A DNA stretch of 64,000 nucleotides. Origin: Lepraria neglecta. Lineage: Eukaryota; Ascomycota; Lecanoromycetes; Lecanorales; Stereocaulaceae. The notes beneath the pieces are model-generated. The model was not told the DNA's origin and searched no databases. It was given only the letters and a program-made list of their open reading frames with translations. Position numbers and translations under genes: made by a program. Below, piece by piece: positions 56,517 to 64,000 of this stretch. Location of the stretch: contig CM065651.1 in the NCBI GenBank assembly GCA_033220425.1, positions 3,534,001 through 3,598,000 on the forward strand, written 5' to 3'. Within the stretch, counting starts at the first letter, position 1. Each line of letters begins with the position of its first letter.

Positions 56517-57572
56517 GCAGATCTAGATCTATGTTTCATAGTCATATCTTTATCCACATGCATACAGTATTCTGTTTGATTCCACTCCTACTAGTATGAT
56601 AAACTTTATACATGTCCCAATTTGAAGGTGTCTCTGCACTCTCCGCTTCTCCTGGAGAAGAACCGCGGAATAGCCACTCATAGCCCAATGACATCTTGCC
56701 ATATACATCCCTGCCCACAGGAAAACACCGTGTCCCTGTTCCTCTAAATAAAGGATCGTCAGCCTTTCACTCTTGCCTCAGGCGGGACAACTTTGTATCT
56801 TTCTGCCAACATTCCATTCTCAAGAATGACAACTAATTTTGAGCCTTTTTCTCTCTCGATAGGCGTCCAAGGGAGCTACGGCACTCGCAACGGTTCCTTC
56901 CTTTGTTTCACAATCTCATCATCCATCATGCCTGAGGCGGTCAGCTTCGGCCCAACTTTCAGGATCCCACAAGTGCAATCCTAAATGCAACACTGCAAGG
57001 TACGGGTGCCCCGATAGTGTTGGAATTCAGGAACATCTTCGTTTTTTAGTACGCCTTCAAACGACTTAGAATAGTATCATGTCCTTCGTGATAGGTGTTC
57101 AATCATGTCGTCTGTGTCTTCAATATGGGCATCGGTACTGCTACGGTAGCCGTCGCTCTTTTATGCTGGAGAAATGCAGAGTTCGGTCACCGAAGAGAAG
57201 GAAGGAGCTAACCGGGTACGGCACGCTAAGAACGAAGATGTTTACAGTTAGTATTGCATCAGATCGACGATCGGGGTACGGCCCGCTAAGAACGAAGATA
57301 TTTACAGTTAGTATTGTCGATATTCACCACGACGGTCCATACACATTTCTACGTCACGCTCTCCGCAAGCCGTTGAAAAGTCTGACAGTGACAGGTGTTA
57401 GACATGCATTTCATATTAGGTTATATCAAAATACTAGGCCAAAGCCTAAGAGCTACTCTCAACTACATCTCAAGTACCAAGACCACGGACGTAAAAGAAA
57501 TGCACTTACCGTACCTACGTTTCCTGTTCAAACCCAAACACTGGACCTGCTTGACAGGGGCGGCGGTCCCGT
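56517..57572. other. Intergenic with tandem duplication
   Basis: No gene supported. It contains the 60-bp-period duplication listed separately at 57214-57316. Confidence 0.5.
57214..57316. repeat. Direct duplication, 60-bp period
   Basis: The 43-bp segment GGGTACGGCACGCTAAGAAC... at 57214-57256 recurs at 57274-57316 with only two differences. A spacer of 17 bp that also partly matches completes the period. Confidence 0.8.
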
Positions 57573-58670
57573 TTAATCAAGTCCATTGATGTGTGCTGGA
57601 ACCGCATTTTCATCCCCGAGCCACAGCTCGCTACCACTAACCCTCTTAGCGAGAGGCTTATACTCAATGCGACCAGCGATATTAGCACAATCCAACATTG
57701 TCCGTTTCTGGTTGTGTGAATGTACCTCTTCATCATCGAGGCTCTCTCCAGATTGCTGCGTGGAATCCTTCTTGCACAGAATCCCACCAGCGACAACAAC
57801 GCAATTTGAATAACCTCGCTTCCCGAAGAGGGAGAGGTCGGACTTACTGAGAAGTTCCCAAGATGTCAATCCGTCATCGTCTTCCTCACCGCGCTTTGAT
57901 GTCTCAATTCTGACATCTGGAGAAGAAGGTGATGTAGCGCGCTTGTCGTCATACTCCATGTACTCTACCGACGCTGGAATATCCTCGTCATCCTCATCAG
58001 TGAATTCCATGTACTTCACGGAGGCTTGATCGTGCTCGTCATCGATATCGCACTTCGCTTTCTCAGCCTTGACTTCTGAAGACGATGATGATGGTGACAC
58101 GGCGTACTTCTCAAGCTCTTCCATGTACCTAGGAACAGTCTCATCATCGATATCTCTGCCGATCAGTTCTGCGAATGGGTAGCCTCCTTCGTGTAGACGT
58201 CTCGTATCATTCTTCCCCTGGTGATCACCATCGGGGTATGGCAGCTTTGCATGGCCGGATGCAGAGGGGTGGTGAGGCTTCCCGTCATGCCAGTGTGTTC
58301 CGTTGTGCCTATGATGCGTTCCGTTCTTGTCATGATGTCTCTCACCGCCTAGCATACGGACGATGCCATCAATTGTCCTATTCCCGTGCTCGCAATGATC
58401 ATGCTTGTGGCTCCCGTGATGCCCTGTGAAATTGTGCCTTGGGTATTGGCTTGCATTGAATGCTGGGTAGGGAGAAACGTTGCCTTTGTGAGGATGCAGG
58501 AGCCCCGCTGCTGTTGGGACTGGAAGCTGGAGGGGAGAACCATTACCTGTGTAAGCTGGCAGGAGACCTGTTTGCGTCAGTGTTGGGGTGCTACTCGCGG
58601 CCAGTAGAGGGCTGGCATTTGTGGTACCAGACTCAAGTATAGCAAGAATGAAGATGAGGAGTGTGGCCAT
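57573..58670 (-). CDS. Secretory His/Asn-rich protein with dibasic (Kex2) sites
   Basis: A single exon of 365 residues starting at the ATG at 58670 with a signal peptide (MATLLIFILAILESGTTNAS). A His-rich, N-glycosylation-rich region follows (HGSHKHDHCEHGNRT, HHDKNGTHHRHNGTHWHDG), then an acidic region with a repeated YME motif (VPRYMEELEKY, SVKYMEFTDEDDE, SVEYMEYDDKR). Lys-Arg sites in DDKRATS, TSKRGEED, FGKRGYSN, NQKRTML and LAKRVSG would release several peptides, including one with two cysteines (GYSNCVVVAGGILC). This fits the fungal class of Kex2-processed repeat-containing secretory proteins. The His-rich part may bind metal ions. Function unknown; no tailoring enzymes for a peptide natural product lie nearby. 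Confidence 0.8.
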   Translation of the reverse strand: MATLLIFILAILESGTTNASPLLAASSTPTLTQTGLLPAYTGNGSPLQLPVPTAAGLLHPHKGNVSPYPAFNASQYPRHNFTGHHGSHKHDHCEHGNRTIDGIVRMLGGERHHDKNGTHHRHNGTHWHDGKPHHPSASGHAKLPYPDGDHQGKNDTRRLHEGGYPFAELIGRDIDDETVPRYMEELEKYAVSPSSSSSEVKAEKAKCDIDDEHDQASVKYMEFTDEDDEDIPASVEYMEYDDKRATSPSSPDVRIETSKRGEEDDDGLTSWELLSKSDLSLFGKRGYSNCVVVAGGILCKKDSTQQSGESLDDEEVHSHNQKRTMLDCANIAGRIEYKPLAKRVSGSELWLGDENAVPAHINGLD

Positions 58671-59195
58671 TGTGACTAGAGGCGGTTTCTACATTCGTAT
58701 TAGATTTTGCTGGAGCTAGAGCTTGAATAGATGATGCTTGAGATCCGGTGTGAACGTTGAGGATCGAGCTGCAAGTTAGGAAAGAGAGAACGAGGATTGA
58801 GCTCATGGCTAGGGGTTTTGTAGGCTTGGTCTGCGTTACACATTGTCTTCTCATACCTAAATTCTCTTTGCTAAAGGTCATTAAGTTTTAGAATCTTGAC
58901 AATGGTATTGTCCAGTGCAATTGTCCATTGAACAAAGCCCGCCGTGCTTCATTGTCCATCTCCAAGTTCTGGGCCCCACTCCCCTCACCAATGCAGGGAG
59001 GTGTAGCTCCCTCACGACAATGCATTGTCCCAGACTTAGTCTTTCTCTTGTTGCATAATGAAGTCGGCTTTGTAGGTGGCAAGGTAGCAGTTCGGCCGAC
59101 TTGCTGATGAGCAAACCCGAGCCCGCTCCTCCCCTGTCTTGACTCGGGGACCGACGCTTTATGCTATGCTCAATCCGCATTAATCTCTTTATCGT

Positions 59196-59290
59196 CGAGA
59201 TTGCCTTTATGCCATGCCTCAACTATGCCTCTTCTGAGACCCCTCCTATAGTCGATGATTAGACTTCAGAAAGGCATAAAGGCAATCTCG
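59196..59290. repeat. Perfect 18-bp inverted repeat with 59-bp loop
   Basis: CGAGATTGCCTTTATGCC at 59196-59213 and its exact complement GGCATAAAGGCAATCTCG at 59273-59290 would form a strong stem. No transposon features flank it. Confidence 0.85.
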
Positions 59291-60330
59291 ATTCTCTTCC
59301 TCGAATCCCAACAAATTAAACAAGCACACGACAAACAATGTCAACAAATTAACAAACAGCCAAAACCCACAGAGCCTCACTATCCCAGTCCCAATCCTCA
59401 CATCCCCGGCGCTACCACACCCAAAGGAGGGACTTCCATGCAAAGGATAGGGTCTGTTCGATGGATAACGACAAGCACATACCCTCGTCACCCCAGCGCT
59501 AGGAATTTTGGGAGGGCTAAGTATTCATATTAACTTATTTAGCCCCGGGAGCGGCGTTTCGATAATGTGGGTCGCCAGTCCGGTCGTCTTAACTTGTCAA
59601 CAGCCCTACATAGCAGTCCTAGCAGGGGTAAAAGGTTGTGATGGTGGCTGCATTAGCAGTACCAAAGTCCCAAAGTAGGTCGAGAGTAGACTGACGTTGC
59701 TGTATCCGAAGGTCTGGATGGACCTGGTGGGACACTTCAGCTGTTGATAAGAGCGTGGCGCCCATGCTCATACCAGCGACTGAGTCGGGGTCTGATAGAA
59801 GATGAGAAGGATGTGGAGGATGTGGAGGATGATATGAAATGGCTGCACCGTTTTAGAATATGATGGCTGAGCCTGGGCCATCCTTTCCGGATTCTCACAT
59901 CACACAATCACAAAAATTGTGGCACTTGTCATTGAAGCTGAGAGCTGTCAGCATGGCACTTCAGTATGCAAGAGTCCGAGGGTCTAAAAGGCGGTCTTCT
60001 GTTCGCGGCCTATCGTGGAGATAAAATTGTGGAGCCGAGTATCCTTATCCTTACTAGGCATCAAATCCTTGACATCCTTGGTGGGCGAGCATGCTTCGTA
60101 CTTGGCATTTTCACTTTCCACCAATGGGCCATGGCTTTCTTGGGGAGTGTTTTAGACTTTCTCCAATTTCGCTTTCCCAACTATTTTAAAGAAAGAGCCT
60201 CTTTAATTCCCCGATAGCTGGCGCGCGTATGGCGATGAGCTCAATTACAATATGTAATGCGATGCAATGCAGCGTGTAATTAAATAATGTTCAATTGCAT
60301 ATTTAATATGCTCCTTCGGCTGAACGAACC

Positions 60331-60355
60331 GGTAATGATCGCTGCGATGATTACC
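60331..60355. repeat. Near-perfect palindrome
   Basis: GGTAATGATCGC and GCGATGATTACC are 12-bp arms around a single central base, with one mismatch. This could be a dimeric transcription-factor site or chance. Confidence 0.5.
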
Positions 60356-61553
60356 GCATGTTAACGCACGCACGCATAGTGCTGACACGATTGGATGAGT
60401 TTCTAGGTTCAGCGATCGATGACGAATGCATTTAAGCTGAGGATCATACCGATTGGGATCACCAGAGCGAAGGAGGGAGCTGTATCGTAACCCAAATCGT
60501 AGATGTCCTCCTTCTCCCCTTTCATGGTTATCCATCCCCTGCTGTCAAACGCTTGTCCCCAAAGGAGCCATGGCTCGGCTGCACTAGCCAGGGGACGGCC
60601 GAGACTATCGAAGCCTAAGCCAGCGTCGCCCAAATTAAAATAAAGAAGAATACGATATCATAAATGCACTAAACGTAATATATCGGCAGTGCACAAAAGT
60701 GCGGTTGCAGGCGCGCATGCCTGCTTATAGAATACCATTATCTCCACAAAAGTCTAATTTATTGAAACATACGCCCTGGCTGAGCTGGATAGCGTTCTAC
60801 GTGTTCTAGCCTGCAGCCCGCAGCCCAATACGAGAGTCGGAAGCTTTTGGTTAGCGCAACTGCAGTAGAAGCCATTTCCGGTGGAGCTAGGACAAGTGTG
60901 GATAAGTTGGTGAGGTTGATGTATCCGGGCGGCACACTTGTCCGTGTGCTCTGATCGTCAGGTCCCTGTTGGGTAGGATCTTCTGGGGATCAGCACGCAC
61001 CCCACGAGGCCCCACGCGGTACCTGAAACAGCTGCGCGCATGACAGCGACGATAGGTCAGCACTTTGTTAATGACAGCAACACGTAGTATTAGCGTTGCA
61101 ATTTTGTTCACGATAATGGGAACATGATTCGATGGGGAACATCATCTGCATTGCTTCTCTGTCGCAGTATGCCTGAGGCCCGTAGAAAAATGATTACCGC
61201 TACCCAGCTCGACAGCTAACCGCAGCTCGCCCTCTCCTCTCTTCTCCAAAAATCGTCATCGTCGTCAGTCTCCTCTTCAACAACCACAGTATGTCAGCCC
61301 GGTGTAGTCATCAGGCTGCACCAAATCCCCGTCTATGTGTAAAGTAGCAGTGAGCGTCACATGCAATGCCGCCCAGAATAAATAGTAAATAGGTATTAAA
61401 AGTTAACGCCAACATGGCTGATCCTTCCCGTATGCATGCTTGTGTAATAACACCTGTCCCGAGATCTATTATACCCCATCTCGACCGAGGGGGGAGCACA
61501 TCGTGACGCTGGCCACGGACGTAGATACACTGCCTGGTGGTGATATGCTGCGC

Positions 61554-61917
61554 TCATTTGCCGCTGTGATCCTGGCGCCAGTGATCTGAGTAGCCGTATG
61601 GTTCTGAGCGGTAGACCCAGTTGCTTGCTGTGGGTCCGGCTGGGTAGTGTCGCTTCACTGGGGCCACTGGCTCTTTGACGGTGCGGTCTGGGGATGGAGC
61701 ATTGTCCCAGTATGTGCGTGGGAAGACTGGGTGGACAGCAGGGACGAATCGTGAGCTTAGACCTCGGCCTTCGACTTTGATCATCGGTGAGGGAGTGACC
61801 ACAGGGCTGTGGCCTTGTTAATTATGCTGCTCTTGAGAAGGTAGTATGGGTAGCAATATACCATATGATGGAGAGAAGCACTGCACAGACAGCGAATATC
61901 GTTGTGGAGCACTTCAT
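61554..61917 (-). CDS. Small secreted protein with a Lys-Arg site
   Basis: Two exons. The ATG at 61917 opens a signal peptide (MKCSTTIFAVCAVLLSII). The intron is 61861-61807 (55 nt, GTATAT...AATTAAC...CCACAG). Exon 2 reads on as PVVTPSPMIKVEGRGLSSRF to the stop at 61554, about 102 residues in all. The mature part is Pro/Tyr/Trp-rich (FPRTYWDNAPSPDR, YRSEPYGYSDHWRQDHS) with one dibasic site (VKRHYPAG) and no further cysteines after the splice junction. Of the AG acceptors tried, only this one joins the signal peptide to the protein-like frame. Family unknown; secreted effector or pheromone-like roles cannot be told apart. Confidence 0.55.
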
Positions 61918-63615
61918 TGTGCTGGTGGTGGTGATGTGAGGAGAGAAAGGAAGGATAGTGAGGTAGTAGGAGAATTTTGGGCCAATGTCGATGGGAAGGA
62001 CCGAGAGCGTGAGGCTAGAGCGAATGTATAATGGTAGGAAAGAAAATGGGTTGGGAGAAGAAGGGAGCGGGTGTAGGCAGACCCGTCAAGGTACTGGGAA
62101 TCTAGATGTATAAGTTGTCAAGAGTCTTGAGGAGGAGCGACGCCTTTTTAGAGCTCTCTTATCAGTAGCTTATACCGCCTCGGTCTGGGCACTCTCTGCT
62201 GGCTGCATTTTCAGGCCCACTAGTGCCAAGGCCGACTGTTTATGGAAATATGTGGAGATCATAGCCGAATCAAGTTGCAAGTGGACCCTATAGTGGAGTG
62301 ACGGGATATCCACGCAGCGGGTAATTGTGAAATGCCATTGCATTGGACGATAAACTCCCTCAGCTACCTCATGGTTTCTGTGACTTCTCACCCTAGATAC
62401 TCTGGTGCGTTGTTTATTTTTTGGTTTCTGCCGATCCTCCTGCTAATGTTGGTCTCATCCGTGTAGGTTTTAATGTTGGCATCCCGTGGTGTGAGTAAGC
62501 TACATGCGGCGACTTTTGCCAGCGTGCATGATTTTCGATACGAGGGTAAGCAAATACCGAATGCCTATGCTTTGTTGGTGGAGGACCATCGTAGGGAAAC
62601 GCAGGTTGGCGATTAGCTGTTAATCGGAATGTCCTGTTTGGGAATAATTGACACAATAGACACGATATTTACCTAATTTACCTATTTTATATGCGAGATC
62701 TTCAGGATTACAGGAATTATCGAAAAGGCCTAATTGTTGGTACAACGATGGTACGCGCAAGCCAAGTCAACTCGCGGTGCACCACTGACAAGCGAACCAG
62801 ACAGCTTATCTGTGCGAATTGCTGCAGGGTTCATGCAAGAACGGAGTAAATATCGATAAGTCGGAGGAAAAATTGAGCACTTTAGGAGATAGAAGTGCAT
62901 TGATGACAGAAATCTGGGAAAATGTGGGTCTGTGGATGCATCGTGGCCTGGCAATTGGGTTGACGCGGTGAGAAACAAAAATCCCAAGAATAGTTCAAAG
63001 ATAAGAGGCGACAAGCGCGGTATTGCTAGTGGACGATGAAGCTGCGGGAAGTGCCTCGATTAGGTTGGTTTAGGGCGCAATGGGTCCAAATTCTACTTGG
63101 TGTGTACCACGGTCTAGGGTAGCTTGAGGGCAAAATCCAGGGTAGCTCAAGGTAGCTCCAAGTAGCTCCGTTGGGTCGAAGCCTTCCGTTTTGGTTCCCA
63201 TGCTTGCATAAAAGTTGCTCTAGCTGCATATGCATATCGTATTAATTAAGCTTACCTGCAGCACCATGTCCCCGACGAATCATTATTAAAACCCACCTTT
63301 GAGCACCTCGGTCCCACCGGAAAGCAAGGTAGGGATCTGCCTGAATGAGATTCTTCTTTTGGACATCTTCGACGCGTTGTCCGCTTAAAAGTCTTAGACA
63401 TAAAATAGATACCTCCCTCATCCGGAATCCATACGGCATGCGGCATCCATGCGGCATCCTTGCGCACAACGTTTTCGACATGGGTAAACGTTTTGACAGC
63501 TGGTTTTTTCCCCGAGTGTGCATGCTGCGCTGCAACGTTTAATCCCTTAATCCTTGATCCCGCTTGTTGGTCATCATGCAGCTTGATGCAGGCTATTCAG
63601 CCATCTGGGCCCTGG
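61918..63615. other. Intergenic 1.7 kb
   Basis: No supported gene. Short local repeats only: a GGTAGCTC(A/C) motif near 63118-63167 and CATGCGGCATC twice near 63438-63457. Confidence 0.5.
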
Positions 63616-64000
63616 CTACTTGGTGTACCTAAAGTTCGGATGCCGATAACCTAGCATGCCTTGGTCTCCCTCCGCTAGCCTGTGGTCTCTATCGCCCCGC
63701 CCACGCTTACCATTCTCCCACTTCGCGTAAAGCATAGTGGTCGTCGATAAGATAATTGAGAGCACGAGGAAACCCAGATTGGTCGAGTGTCCGGCGACGT
63801 AGCGAGGCCTGAGAGGCCTGGTCAGATTCATGTCTCCCCAGCTGAAGCGGAATGAAACAATGGAGCACTCACGCATCCTTCTGTAAATAGGTAAATGTAG
63901 CGATGAACGCAGCACAATTCGCAATCGCTATCTGTAATCCAGTTCCTGTAGCTCTTACATAGTGAGGCGCTAGGTTGTTAGCGAGCCTGAGGTAGGATCA
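63616..64000 (-). CDS. MFS transporter, C-terminal part (allantoate-permease/Dal5-like)
   Basis: The gene runs off the right edge; only its last two exons are in view. The upstream exon (64000-63873) reads LANNLAPHYVRATGTGLQIA then IANCAAFIATFTYLQKDA, the late-membrane-segment pattern of Dal5-type anion:cation symporters. An intron at 63872-63809 (64 nt, GTGAGT...CTGACC...CTCAG) leads to PRYVAGHSTNLGFLVLSIIL (last membrane helix), then a charged tail with NGKRGRGDRD and a final GYRHPNFRYTK before the stop at 63616. Members carry small organic acids, vitamins or ureides; the substrate cannot be told from this end. Confidence 0.85.

Larger units (their letters stand above)
58671..61553. other. 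Gene-poor 2.9 kb with inverted repeats
   Basis: No supported gene. A minus-strand frame near 58806-58633 begins with a signal-like MSSILVLSFLTCSS but overlaps the start of the Kex2-site gene. A frame at 59966-60217 has an ATG but no recognisable product. Two inverted repeats are noted (59196-59290 and 60331-60355). Confidence 0.5.

Noticed and set aside
57573-58670. Ustiloxin-type (dikaritin) RiPP cluster
   Set aside because: The precursor has Kex2 sites, but no UstY-like oxidase, tyrosinase or P450 lies near and the repeats lack a conserved core peptide.
59966-60217. 83-residue plus-strand frame with ATG
   Set aside because: Hydrophobic middle but no signal-peptide layout and no homology that I recognise; its size is within chance expectation.

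Overview
The window is from a filamentous ascomycete (Pezizomycotina). Genes are split by short introns of about 47-83 nt with fungal GT-(CTRAC/CTAAC)-AG signals, gene density is high, and several products are fungus-typical: a Fig1-family membrane protein, a Dcp1-type decapping protein, a Ccl1-type cyclin H, a CorA-like transporter, a T5orf172-domain protein and a Dal5-type MFS transporter. A dothideomycete is my guess, but nothing seen here proves it. I re-spliced most multi-exon genes by hand. All names rest on motif recognition, not on a search.

Layout. 1-1.2 kb holds only gene scraps. 1.2-4.8 kb is a protein kinase fused to near-identical 42-residue TPR repeats, with a decayed repeat tail. 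4.9-12.2 kb holds a coiled-coil protein, two small minus-strand genes, a MITE-like element with a tRNA-like core, a T5orf172 gene and DCP1. 12.2-18 kb holds a secreted Hsp70/actin-like ATPase and a decayed secreted metalloprotease in AT-rich DNA. 18.2-30 kb holds a 1,651-residue coiled-coil/FxFS-repeat protein, a zinc-finger membrane protein, a small hairpin-membrane protein and a second coiled-coil protein. 31-34.7 kb is a graveyard of decayed relatives of those coiled-coil genes plus a Ty3/gypsy fossil. 34.7-38.3 kb is gene-poor, with one small secreted cysteine-containing protein and a SINE-like insertion. 38.3-42.6 kb holds an AAA+ ATPase and cyclin H, with a Fot1/pogo-type remnant abutting the cyclin promoter. 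43-46.3 kb is mostly empty. 46.4-52.7 kb holds Fig1, a CorA-like transporter and a GPI-anchor-type protein. 54.2-56.5 kb is a decayed extracellular repeat protein. 57.6-64 kb holds a Kex2-processed secretory protein, a small secreted protein and the 3' end of an MFS transporter.

How the genes relate. I see no biosynthetic gene cluster and no operon-like logic; most genes look like independent housekeeping or surface/secretory genes. The strongest candidate for an under-described system is the kinase-TPR gene. Its repeats look concertedly evolving, as in the variable sensor domains of fungal NLR-like receptors, but the N-terminal module is a kinase. A second theme is a family of coiled-coil/FxFS proteins, with two intact members that share an exon layout and two or more ruins nearby. 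A third theme is secretion: at least five predicted secreted or surface proteins lie between 36 and 62 kb.

Caution. Four apparent frameshifts (near 7.18, 12.06, 39.86 and 55.24 kb) can each be explained by one missing base in a C or G run. Some 'broken' genes may therefore reflect sequencing error. In-frame stops at 25.48 kb and in the TPR tail do not fit that explanation.
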